Assembly: GCA_037179385.1 (NCBI GenBank)
Contig: CM074195.1
Location: 5,698,438 to 5,762,437 of the forward strand
Source of the DNA: Holothuria scabra
Taxonomy: Eukaryota; Echinodermata; Holothuroidea; Aspidochirotida; Holothuriidae
Direction: 5' to 3'
DNA: 64,000 nt
Below the pieces are notes generated by a model. It saw only the letters and a list, made by a program, of their open reading frames with translations, did not search any database and was not told where the DNA came from. The position numbers and the translations under genes are program-made. This document shows, piece by piece, positions 47,089 through 58,394 of the stretch (positions within the stretch are counted from its first letter, which is position 1; the number at the start of each line of letters is the position of its first letter).

Positions 47089-47470
47089 TTCAAAATTGAA
47101 ACTGAGAGTCCACAGAATTTTCAAACCTAGAGTTCCTACAGTGTAAGGGATTCTGCAAGAAACACAAAAAGTTGAGGGACTTACTACAGCTAAACCCCAA
47201 TTCCAGGGTACAGTGTTGCAATACAAACAGTATAATGTACAATTTGATAAAAGTTACATATTACTGTAGACAGGGTTAAGGGCAGAAAGTACAGCCCTCT
47301 AAAAGTCCCAAGGTTTATGTCACATGAAAGAAATGTTATGGTGAACAAAACTTATGTACAAAGCTTTTAATTGTTGGGTTTTATTTAGGAAAATTTTACA
47401 ATGACCATTCATTCTAATGGTGGCCAAGATAACTTTACAATTTGCCTGGCCAAACTAGAGAAAGGGTTAA

Positions 47471-47729
47471 AGGTAAAGAGCAGTCCCCCCAAACTTGCTT
47501 TGAAGAAAAAGCTAAATAACACAATTTTCCTCTTATTTCTTTTCAAAGTATCTGTCGTTACATTTTATGACTTTTACTGTTGCATGTTCAAGGTAAACCA
47601 AGTAGTTATTTCAAGCAAATTTCACATTTGAAGAGGGAAATGGTTGTCACATGACTTCCAACAGCCAATCATGAAACAGGACAGTCTACTACTCTACTTC
47701 AGTTTGGTTGGGATGACTGCTCTTGCCCT
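47471..47729 (-). mobile_element. TTAA-flanked MITE family 2, complete (259 bp)
   Basis: TTAA at 47467-47470 and 47730-47733. Ends AGGTAAAGAGCAGTCCCCCC and, inverted, GGGATGACTGCTCTTGCCCT. Interior GAAAAAGCTAAATAACACAA, TTTCTTTTCAAAGTATC and CAGCCAATCATGAAAC. The clearest copy for a family consensus. Confidence 0.8.
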
Positions 47730-48126
47730 TTAAGTTGGGAGATGTTGCTAGGAATATCAACATAAAAAAGTCAACTTAGATCAACATTAATTTTTCCCAC
47801 AGGTGTAAGACTTGCAGAGATTTTATAGCTTGCACAATCATTACGGAGAAAAACGCCAAATTTTCGCAAAACAGTTACCTGCCTATCGTCACAAGAAGAC
47901 AGCATCTGGTCCCATTGAAATCATGCAGTAGTCAATGCCACCCACAGAGTTGGATACATGGTTATTATGTCATTTTAATACCCACACCGTGGTAGTACCC
48001 ACTGCACAGGTGGTTACAAAACAGAGTAAATGATCTGAAATCTCAGGTTTCAGTCTAGACTTCAAGTTTAGGACTGCAGGAGTACAAACATTCACTCAAA
48101 AATAACTGCATCATTCATGAGAGGAT

Positions 48127-48386
48127 ATACACGAATTCGGACAGCAGGTGATGGTCTGATTTCAGTCGGCTATTACTGGGGTCCATCACCTTTAAATCTT
48201 TCAATTTCCTTGCTTACCACTATCTTGGATGGTTGCACACTAATTTGTATCTTAAATTCTCCAAGTTCACTAAATATGAGAGTTTGAAATTCATGTAAAC
48301 AATAAATAAAGACGTATTTAGGCTGATGGACCCCACTAATGGCAGCCTACAGCCACTAAAAACAAGCGCTAATCGGATTCATCTAT
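48127..48386. mobile_element. TA-flanked MITE 'GACGAATCC', copy 3 (about 260 bp)
   Basis: In the opposite orientation to copies 1 and 2: TATACACGAATTCGGACAGC at the left and CGGATTCATCTATA at the right. It lies in CAMTA intron 2, 147 bp from the exon 2 donor. Confidence 0.75.
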
Positions 48387-48533
48387 AAGTCATATTACGG
48401 TAATGAAGTTTGCATCAAAAGCTGGATGAATTCTTCTTCGCTTTGGCGGATGATGGTGTTAAAAACTGAGCAGCTGGAGAAAGAGGGTAGCAAATCAGCT
48501 GCTTCAGGCAACAAAGTAGACACACTTACTTAC

Positions 48534-48640
48534 CTCATTGATGTTCCACCTACATCTGACCTTAGGCAGTTCATTAGACTTGGGGATTGACTTCAAAACT
48601 TCTGGGAGGACAACGTTGTTGGGATATTGGTTTTGCAGAT
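48534..48640 (-). CDS. CAMTA: CAMTA exon 2: start of the CG-1 DNA-binding domain
   Basis: CAMTA proteins are calcium/calmodulin-responsive transcription activators in the nucleus. Their N-terminal CG-1 domain binds DNA; an IPT domain, ankyrin repeats and IQ motifs follow further on. This 107-base exon has an acceptor (ctctcacacag) and a perfect donor (GAG|gtaagt). With the last base of exon 1 it reads 36 codons without a stop. The segments NNVVLPEVLKSIPKSNELPK and KVRCRWNINE fit the known CG-1 start, where a Leu-Pro-rich segment leads into R-W-x-x-N-E followed by E-I. The domain is cut here, and the next exon should begin in phase 0 with the E-I continuation. I searched by eye for the basic K-V-K-Y-R-K-D-G stretch at lower coordinates and did not find it, so it probably lies outside the window. 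CG-1 rests on about 35 residues, so a paralogue within the family cannot be excluded. Confidence 0.8.
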
Positions 48641-50261
48641 CTGTGTGAGAGAAAACAACAGAACGCATTATTTACTCAAGAGAACAAAAAAAAGTGCAAA
48701 ACTATTTTTATAACAAGAAATGCATATACCAAAATATTCTATCTTTGATGGGATAAGAAAAAGGTCAGTCAGACTGCGAGCCAACTCCCAGTCAAATAAG
48801 AGGTGAGAAGTTTTTAGAGGGCCAACATCTCTTCCATGAGGGGAAGGGGGGGATAACATGGTAAATTTGTAGCAAGGAGATGGTATAAGACCAGGGTTCA
48901 AAGTTAGCAGTAGTCCCCTACCTGTCAATTTGTGGCTGGGAGAATTTATCTTTTATTTCCTAGTTGTCCATGAGACAACCACTTATACAACTATACCTAT
49001 ATCTACACAGTTTATGTTTTAAATAAATCCTGACAGGTGCAGAGATTGCACTTATTTTTTTTTTCTTTTTCTTTTTGGGGTGAGCAAAATTGTGCACAAA
49101 TATTGGTTGGCTGCATTACGGACTGCATTGTATTCATAGCAGACATTTTCTTTTCCCCTTCTTTTTTTTCCTTTCTTTTTTTGGGGGGACTTATTTTTCT
49201 ACTCTCCATTTCTCAAAGAAACTTGACTGTTGAATAGATTAATACCACTTTCTTTTTATTTGCTTTTTTTTCCCTATTCTTCCAATCTTCATTTCTCAAA
49301 TAAACTTGACTGTTGACAAGATAATCTCAATAACAATGCAAAGAAAAGGAGTTCTTTTGGAGGCTGCAAAGAGGATTAGGGTACAGGATGAATTTGAGTC
49401 AACTGGATTAGGAGTTTGCCTGGAATGACATGATTGACTTGTTACCATGATTTGAATGAAATTCACAATGTAAAAACATCTAATCTAGTAGAACAACAGT
49501 GTCCACCAACACCAAATGCCAGTTGAAAGGGTAACAGATCTTGCAGTTATAAAGTTTACTCTACATTCAGAGAAGTGTCGTGTAGTGTAATGGCAAGGCA
49601 GAATACTAGTATTGACAATGACTTATTTCTGAGAATGACTTATTTCCCTGCATTTCCACTGTTCACAGCTGAAAAATAGGAGCAGGGTGCAAACAGTATA
49701 CCAGCCTGGGTGGGAAAAGTTGGAAAGCTGAAAGGGTACTTTCCAGAAATTTTTACATCTGGAAAAAAAAAATTTTCAATTGGAGAGAAATTTACCTTTT
49801 CTGTAAATTCAAAATATAAGGAGAATTGTGGGAAATTTTTCTCCCTTTCTGTGAAATAATTTTACTCCCTTCCTGGGAAATAGACATCTTCTCCAGCCAT
49901 GCATTTTAGGTACAGTACAGTATCTTTCTTAAAATGCAAATGAATTTCTTTAAAGGCAATTTCCAGCATTAATCTGAGTAGACTAGCCAAATGTATAGTC
50001 CATGACAAAAGTAGAATGAAGTCCTGAAGTGGAATAAATTTCCTTGATTGAACGCAAGCCCACCACATTTCTCATACTCATCCTGCATCAAAGCACAAAC
50101 ATTTTGTTTATAAGCAAGTGCTGTAAGATTAAACTCCAAAATATTATCAACCCTTGGAGAAGATAAAACATCTTTTTTGCACCAAAGTTAAAGATAAATT
50201 GAATTCAAATGTCAAGGGTAAAGCTGCAATTCCCATGTGGTAGTCTGGTGAATAGCCTTAA

Positions 50262-50520
50262 AGGAGAATACACAGACACCCCAACTTAAGTGTAGCAGGC
50301 TAGCAGACTGTCCTATTTATTTCATGACTAGCTCTCGAGTGTCATCTTCTCCTAAAATGTAAAAATCACACCTATCTAAGTGCTTGGTTTACCTTGAAAA
50401 TATGCAGTGTCTAATCTGTCTATGTCCCACAATATTATGTAGAAACTTTGAAAATAAATAAAGAAATTTTGTAAAATAGCTGTTGATTTAAAACTTAGTT
50501 CGGCATAACTGCTCATGCCC
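50262..50520 (+). mobile_element. TTAA-flanked MITE family 2, diverged (259 bp)
   Basis: TTAA at 50258-50261 and 50521-50524. AGTGCTTGGTTTACCTTGA and the end GCATAACTGCTCATGCCC identify the family. Same length as the complete copy at 47471. Confidence 0.7.
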
Positions 50521-50996
50521 TTAAAAGATCTTGAGTTCCTAATCTATGGCACTATGAGGTGAAAAATGAATTTCTTTCAAGATTAATTTCCTCCCTTTTC
50601 CTTTCTCAAACCCTCTGGAGATCTATCTGCTACAGTACCCTTCTCTAGGCCCCAATACAGACAGGTCGGTGTCTATGCCAACTGTTTGCAGATATGAAAA
50701 ACTCATCAACATTCCTTCTAGAACTTTACCACCATGAAAGTTTTTTATCAAAGAAAAGTTTCTTTTGCTTGATCAAATACAACAAACAATTGAAAAATAA
50801 TAATACTGAAAATACGCAGCACCAACTAAACTGGTTCTCATTCTGTTAAGTCCTTACTAAGTGCAACAAAGAAAATCTAAGGCTTGATTTTTAAATGTCT
50901 GCCTACAAAATCTCATTTTAAAATCGGGAAGCCCAGGCTATTTCTACACTGTACAGAGGAATTACAGTCAAAACGCCGAGTTTTATTAATCAGAAT

Positions 50997-51379
50997 TAGG
51001 GTTGCCATGATAATCATTTTCCATAAACTTATCGATATCACCAGCATTTTCACAAGGATATTGCAATACTGAGCATTTAAAACTGTAGTCTTCACAATTG
51101 CCATCAGCATGCAAGTATTCATATACAGTGCCCGCATCAAGGACATATGTATACATAAACCAAGGCGATAAAATTCAGTTTGAAGCTCAAAGTTTATGAC
51201 CTTTGCCTTTGATAATTTTCGGTTACGGACTAAAGAAAATAAAATAAGAGATTTCACAGTGGTTTAGTCATTTATTTAATTATGTTGCGATACCACATCT
51301 TGACAAAACATGGGTCAATACCGTAGGGGCAAAATTCTATCCATGATATCACGATATTGCGATTATAGTGGCAGACCTA
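50997..51379. mobile_element. Inverted-repeat element with TAGGGTTGCCA ends (383 bp)
   Basis: The left TAGGGTTGCCATGATAATC and the right GATTATAGTGGCAGACCTA are imperfect inverted repeats, followed inward by ATCGATATC/GATATCACGATATTGCG words. The ends resemble hAT MITEs, but I find no 8-bp duplication. Confidence 0.55.
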
Positions 51380-52334
51380 ATTAATATCAAAAGACTGTAT
51401 TTTGCAATTTATCTTTTGGAGATTTTAAGACTTTTGAAATGATAGCATTATCTGAAGTAATCTAAGCTGAATTTATTTATTAGCTAAGCTTCCTCAGCCA
51501 AGGACAACCAATCTTATTGGCATAATTTGGGAAATGAACTTTTCCTATTAAATCAATAACCATCTATACAAGAGTTGAATATTTGCAGCAATTTCTGTCA
51601 CAAAAACCTTCTAACATCTGCAAAGAATGGCAGCAATTATCCAATTGCGCTGCATTCATCAGGGAATAATTTAGCATTCAAATTTTGCAAAGCAGTTTTG
51701 AAGATATTTGACACATTGTTTGTGAAAATGCAAGGTTTATGCATGCAAAAAGTTGCTACACAATTTTTCATTTGTGTAGCAACTTGGCCTGTTTATGTAG
51801 CAAATTGCTATGAGATACTGGATAAATTATTCCCTGATTCATGAACCTACTTTAAAGAATTTTCTCGACTGTCGAGTGGTTATGGCACAAATGTCCCTCT
51901 AGTATGGATTAGTGCACACTGTTTACACTAAGGTAAAGCATTGAGCAATTCCCACTTTCAATTCAAAGTCTCACAAAGAAAATATTTGTCTTCGGAAAAC
52001 TACTACACAATTTCCTATCAGGACAGATTTCTGAATAAAACAACTTCCTGAAAGAAACAGTCTGAAACTCAGTTGAAATTCACCATCAAAAATAACTCTG
52101 TATCTCCAGAAAAATTTCCTAGTGGTTCCACCTACCATTTGACCTGGACACCAAGTGTGCAAGTCAGTACACTCAACCTAGTTAGACCTAGTTAGACTAT
52201 ATGGGTAATTTAGCTCCACTGCTGTGACATCAAACTGCCAGTCATTTCACTGAAAGAAAGAACCACTGTATCTTGGATGCTCAGCAATGGCAGACTGAGA
52301 ATTTCAATATGTACATTTTATGTAGAATTTAAAC

Positions 52335-52572
52335 TTGTGAAGTCAAGAGCAGTCTGTCCCCCAAACTTATTTTGAAGCAACAGCTAAATATCACAATTTT
52401 CTTCTTATTTCTCTTCAAAGTATCTTCCATCATATTTTATGACTTCAATATTGCATGTATGCAAGGCTGACCAAGCAGCTACAGAGCTTTTAATAAATTT
52501 CACATTTGGGGGAAAAAAAACATTGTCACATGATTTTCAGCAGCCAATCATGAAACTGTTCAGTCTACTACA
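52335..52572 (-). mobile_element. TTAA MITE family 2, right end missing
   Basis: AAGAGCAGTCTGTCCCCCAA, GAAGCAACAGCTAAATATCA, TTTCTCTTCAAAGTATC and CAGCCAATCATGAAACTG follow the family order. It stops matching after CAGTCTACTACACT. Confidence 0.7.
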
Positions 52573-54067
52573 CTTCGTGCAAAATTTTTAAAATTCTTAA
52601 ATTTTTCCAAACCTGTTTAGTTTTCTTCACAAACCCAATGAAAAGTGGAGGTCCTTGATGACTAACTGCACCTTAAATATGAAAACTACTGTAGATCTTT
52701 ACCTAAGAAAAAGTTCACCTATTTTGTCCCAATTTCTGAACCCAGCAAGTTTACAGAAATATCAAGCAAAATGTAAAATCTAAAGATGACAGGGCAAACC
52801 TGACTTTATTCAAAGTCATACGTGCTGTAACAATCTCTAACCAAATAAGTACCAAGGTTTTTAGTAGCATACGGTACTGTGCCAACAACATAATGAAATG
52901 ATTTCTGCAACGTTCAGAGGTAGCACTGGTTTGTGATTATGAGCTTATAGAACATGAGTACAAAACAAAGGGAAATTTATGTCCTGTCATCTGGGCTAGT
53001 AATGAACTTATTATAAATTGCATTAAAGCATGAATATTTAACCAACCCATTACAAGCAAACTTGCAAAATTGCAAGTTGTAGTTTTAGTCTGTAATATTA
53101 AAAAAAAATTGGCAATTAAAGTGAAACAATCTTGCATCACTTTCACTATGTTTTGCTTATTTGTGGTGTTAAAATAAAGGAATGCAAACAATATCTTGAA
53201 AGTACACTGCTGATGAATGAAAATACATCACCATCATTACGTAAAACACATGGAGGATAGACCGAGACTGTAAAGTAATTACAGGCTTCACTTGGTAAGG
53301 AGTGATCCAATGAATGGCTTGCTTGAATAAGCAATTTAACAACCAATGACCTAATTATGCTAGTCTTTTACCGATTCCTTCTTCATTATTGTGCACTAGT
53401 TGTTCACTGGACCATGTGAAACACTGGCTTGAAGAGTGCGCTCAAAACAGCAACCTCTTTGACATCAGATTCCCATGGAATATTAAACGAGTCTGTACAA
53501 AGTCAAGAGAAAATTTATCCCAGCAGTATGGTGATTCGTGAGGATTGAAACCTACACATGGCTTGAAGATTGTGCAATTCTCTAAGGCCTAAACCCCTTT
53601 CTTGTGCTTCAGCAAAGACTGCAGATATAATCAAAGTTACTAAGTAGGCCTACTACATAAATATGATAAAGTAAGGAATTTCTTTTGAAAAATCATTGCA
53701 GACTTTTTACTTGCCCAATGGGGAATTGAAAACACCCCCTTTCCCCAAGAAGTGTTTTATGCCAACCCACCCCCCTCCCATCCAAGTGGACCTTTAAATT
53801 TGCAAGGCACAAACTATCATGTTGGAATTGTAAGAGTCTAAAGCTGATATGCTGTCATAATTTGCTGTCAGGTATTTAAGAAGGGGAATCTGTATTCGAA
53901 TTAGCAAATCACTGATTTATTTCAAGCAGTTTTAGACAATTCTTGAGGCTCATTAAAATCTAAGCATATCTGAAGTCCCACTTAGGTTCCACATGTGTTG
54001 TATGTTGAGTTAGATCTTAGAACTTAATACTGTACTTGATGAGAACTACTGTACGGTAGTCAGTTTA
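52573..54067. other. AT-rich non-coding stretch
   Basis: No gene or bounded repeat recognised. Confidence 0.35.
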
Positions 54068-54200
54068 GTTAGAGAGTAGTATAGCCCAGTTGCCAACGAA
54101 CTGGTTCAAGTCAAACCGACCACGGCCTCTTTTGTTTTCCCTTCTCCCTTGCTGAGCACCAAGCACAATGGAACCTACAAAGGCAGTAGGTTCCATTGGA
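54068..54200 (-). repeat. tRNA-derived SINE, internally deleted
   Basis: On the minus strand: TGGAACCTACTGCC, CATTGTGCTTGGTGCTCAGC, GAGGCCGTGGTCGGTTTGAC and CCAGTTCGTTGGCAACTGGG. The head and the GTGAGCC block are missing. GGAACCTAC and GTAGGTTCC face each other at 54171-54196. Confidence 0.55.
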
Positions 54201-55990
54201 AGAGAAAATAGAACAAAATCTAATCAGTTAGATCTACAGTACTTAGCTATGGCTTCAAAACAAGTTATATGTGACTGCTCTACCTTTAAAATTTAACAAC
54301 ACTGAAGATCATATTACGTATTAACTTAAAAGAAAAAAACTCCTAGGACAGCACCACTTTTAAAGACTGACAGGAATGCTTGGCATGTTTTTCTTTAAAT
54401 GTCCTGCAGACAATGTTCAGTCAGAGAACCTGCAAAGTTCAAGTCCCTTGATCTGCCCAATTGCTTCCAAACTGCATGCTTCCACCTCATCAAAAATAAT
54501 TTGCCTTATCAACAGAGCAAATTTCAACAGTTATTTCTTGTTTGCACACATTAACAAGTTTGCAAATATCATTTCAAACCAAGTTTAAGAGCATAGAGCT
54601 TTTAACTGCCTTCCATAAAAAGCACTTGAGTGCAGGACTTGTCCAATAGGCGTGTCTCAGCCTTTACTTTTTACAAATGTCAAAGTTAACTGCCACAGCT
54701 ATAGTACTGTCAAACAACTTTCCGTTCCATACATATTAGTGTACTGTCTTCAGTCTTATATCCCAACTCCTGTTAACTTGCCAGTACCTCCTCCTAACAA
54801 AAGCTTTGATGGTCATAGGCCTGTGTTTTTTTTTTTTTTTTTTGAGGGGGGTTAAGGACCTAGGTTGTGAGTTCACTCCTGTGCTAAGCTTAGTTCATCA
54901 CTTAAAGGAAATGTGACATGTCAGCAAAATAACCTGACTTCACCAAGGCAGTTGGGAGTGAACTTTCCTATTAAAGGAAAATCCATTAAAAATATGTCAA
55001 CATCTTCAACGGATCTCAAGATATGCAGTACCTCTTCAAAGTCAGTATGTTTCTGAAGCAACTTGTTGCTTATGAAAAAAGAATGATGTGGAGTGTTGCA
55101 CAGAGTTGACATTCTTTTGTTAACAATATATTTTACTCATTAGATAATTTATGGCTTGGTAATTGATACTGATAATTTCCAAAGACACAAATTAAACTTC
55201 CAAAATAAAACCCTAAGAGCAATTCATGTTGCAACTGCACTTGAAATGAAGATTGCAAGATAATTATAGTATGTCCCTCCCATGACATCACATATTTGCA
55301 TATACTGTGGTCATGTTTATTAATGATCAAGTGCAAATTCAGAAACCGCCCTACAAAGTGTTCTCGGTTTTGATAGATTTTAATGGGAATTGAGGTTATT
55401 TTGTTGGTTTTTAATGCCAGCTTAATGACATCGAAAACTAAATTTTGTCTTTTCAATGTCACATGACCTTTGAGGAGTCTAAGAGAAAACTAAAAAACAG
55501 AAGAGCTGTTCAATACTGCTTTCCAATTTGTTGGTCTTTGTCATGGTATGCACTTTTTTGTTTACCTTTTGCACTTCTTTCAGTAGAACTCCAAAGTGTA
55601 TCTTAATTGTTGTACCTGAAAGACTCCCTACCCTACATACTGTAGCTGACAGTACGGTCCAGTCCAAAGCAATTAACACACTAGCAAGGGCACTGTGCAC
55701 TTCTCCATGCTGTGGAGCAAGTCCCCCAGGGAAGTGTATGTCTACAGATGTACTGAAGACATACATTTCAAAGCCTTCAACTTGCAAAGAAAGTGGACAT
55801 GCTCATATGCACGAGGACAAGTATCGTACTGTACCTTTATGATGAATGATGTTCAGCTACGGTATTTGATGGACAAGGAATGTAAAACTGGTCACTTTGT
55901 GACAGCTCGCAAGTGCTGCACCATAAAGCAGACTCTACACAGAATCAAAATTTATGTGCAGTGTTTTGAATCCTGACAGACTATGTGGTC
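54201..55990. other. Non-coding or unassigned stretch
   Basis: A T run at about 54827-54843. Overlapping open frames of about 100 codons on both strands at 55479-55842 have no motif I recognise and no splice support. Confidence 0.3.
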
Positions 55991-56002
55991 TTCTCTATGT
56001 AG

Positions 56003-56606
56003 AATCCTCTCACCCCAAACTACAATTTTTGTAGGAGTCCACAGGTATTCTTAACTGGTCTCTTTGATTTATCAGCGAGTTCAAAATATGCAGAGTACCA
56101 GAACTCATAACAAAGACTGCATGTACAGAATTGCTGTACTGAAAGTTTTTTGGTTCACGATAGGGTGTTTTATGTAATGAACTTGCCCTAAAGCAATAAA
56201 CTGAGATTGTGTCTTGATGAGGATGAGTTTTGGACAGTTGTGGGAGGGGCCAAAGTAAGTAGCTTAAAGGGCCAATCCTCTTATCATAACTACTATTTTT
56301 AAAGGGGGTTACTGAAATTCTCAGTTGGCTCAGCTCCTTGATTGACAGTTTATTCAAACAATGGAGAGCACCAAAGCTTGCACAGCATGAACTGTACTGA
56401 GAGTGCTTTGATTATAGACACAGATCTTCTTTTACTCATCCTGAAGCAATAAAGATTGATATTGTGTCTGAATGAGGATGAATTTTATACACTTGAGGGA
56501 GGGGCTTAAGTGAGAAGGTTAGGAGAATTGGTACTGTTTGGGGAGAGAGAATTGGGCCTTTAGGGAGGATTGGAACTTGGTGGGGTGAGAGGATTAATAG
56601 GCTTTT
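56003..56606 (-). mobile_element. TTAA MITE family 1, host copy split by a second copy
   Basis: Left part 56003-56263 (ATCCTCTCACCCCAAACTAC to GGGCCAAAGTAAGTAGC) and right part 56563-56606 (GGATTGGAACTTGGTGGGGT, then GAGAGGATTAATAGG) join into one family 1 element. The split falls where other copies read AAGGTTAGGAGAATTGG, that is, at a TTAG. Confidence 0.75.
56268..56559 (+). mobile_element. TTAA MITE family 1, copy inserted into a family 1 copy (292 bp)
   Basis: TTAA at 56264-56267 and TTAG at 56560-56563. Both ends present (AGGGCCAATCCTCTTATC and, inverted, GGGGAGAGAGAATTGGGCCT). Inserted within the older copy at 56003-56606. Confidence 0.8.
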
Positions 56607-57350
56607 AAACTCTAAATAGGTCTGAGTAACCGAGTTTTGTACAGTACATTGGATTACATTCTCTGCATGATCTCTCTTTCCAGTTCACACAGATCAATGA
56701 ATATTACTATTACAGCACTTGAGCCAAGCAGGCTAATACAACTGTAGAAACCTTGATATTACAATTTAACGAAAAATATGCAACTGGTCTTCAGCCTGGT
56801 ACTATATTAAATTAATAAATTGCAAGACCATTTTTAAGATGATGGTAGAATACTTAAGCTACTTGACATTAGCCCAGATCATGGCATTTAAGATTCAGTA
56901 TCAAGATTGCTAAAGGCACCTTTGTGACTTTTTTACTACGATTTCCTACGAAAGATAAATATTCTGGACCATGATATAGTAGGCCTTTCCTCCAAACTCT
57001 GGCAATAACCTTGCCCTCACTCAAGATATCTCATTCCAAAGACTGGTCATTTCTGTTAAAAAATTTCTTTCCTTCTTTACAAGATCATAGGATTTTATGT
57101 AATGTGGGCATATTACCTCCAGGCTCCCACTTCTTTTTTATTTGTAGGCCTACTGTTTGTCCTCCAAGTACTTTGTTTGACTTGTACCTTTTCCTCCCGT
57201 TAAAACCTACAACATGTACCTTACAGTAAGACAAACATTTCCCATAATGGCTCTCTTTAGCCTTTTTGGAGCTTTTTACTGAAGACATCATGCACTTTGG
57301 TGTACCCTTAGAAAATCTTGTGAATTTAAGACAGTTGGGGGTTTGGTACT

Positions 57351-57508
57351 AATTGGGTTTCCGTACCTAGAAGTGGCATACCTATGCATAGGTATGCACA
57401 TGCACTATCCCTAACACTAACCCTAGCTATGTACTACTGTGTGTACGTAATCCTAACCCTATTTACTATGCGTACGTAACCCTATTTACTGGGTACGGAC
57501 ACCCAATT
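57351..57508. mobile_element. Small inverted-repeat element with an internal perfect palindrome (158 bp)
   Basis: The ends AATTGGGTTTCCGTACC and GGTACGGACACCCAATT are inverted with one mismatch. Inside, a 22-bp perfect palindrome lies at 57376-57397, and AACCCTA words and GTACGTAA repeats follow. No coding capacity. Confidence 0.65.
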
Positions 57509-58394
57509 TATAGAGCCATGGGTTTGATAGTTAGTTGAATAGAATTTAGCCACACACCACACCAATGTGCTAAATAGTGTCACCAAGTAAAAAAAAATCA
57601 CATTGAGGGGGAGTACCTCAAAAAAAAAAAAAAAAACAGGTGAATCTATGCAAAGGCAGATATCAAGTCAAAAATTGCTATAAAGTTTACTTTCCTGGAG
57701 AATGCAAGAATAAGAGAATGATCGTTGCTCAAACAAAGTTTTAAGGGTGGGCACAGTGAAGAATTTCTGATGAATATGGAATTAAATTCATAACAGCAAA
57801 TGAGACTGACTGACAGTGACAGTACGGTCACAGGGTAGACAGTTGTTTGAGAGGATTAAGTAAGCAGGTTACGAGCTTCGGGGATATGCTGGGCACAAGA
57901 TTAAAACAATTTAAATAATTACACCTTTTGTTAGCCAAAACCGAGATAACCATACTGTATTCAAATGGGATGATTTGTCGGAGCATTCCAGCCCATACAT
58001 AGTTTGCAGTAAGGCCAACCAGTACAACATTAATGTTAGTTTCAGTCTGGTCACAGACTGTGCTGTCATTTGCTGGAGGCATGATAGCCTACACATTGGG
58101 AGCAATCCTGTGTAGAACATTTAGCCTTTGCTGAGAACTGATCACCAGTTCATGAATAACATTCCACCAATTCATACAGTTGTAACTATATATGCCCACA
58201 GACCTTTGTTTAGGCCTAGTTGTAACATGGAGCTGGTAGTTGAGTAGCATAGCTACATGGATGAAACAATTATAATCACCTAACTAGAATTACCCTTGAA
58301 ATTAAATGGCTACATCCTCACTTCCCCTCATGAGTAATGTTCAGAATGACTCACTTTAAGTCCAACCAATGAACCCATGGTAGCTAGGCTACAT

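Noticed and set aside
55479..55842. Open frames of about 100 codons on both strands
   Set aside because: Neither has a recognisable motif or convincing splice sites; overlap on both strands is expected by chance in a stretch with few stops.
57404..57490. Telomere-type CCCTAA repeats
   Set aside because: The AACCCTA words are separated by unrelated bases and lie inside an inverted-repeat element; there is no tandem array.
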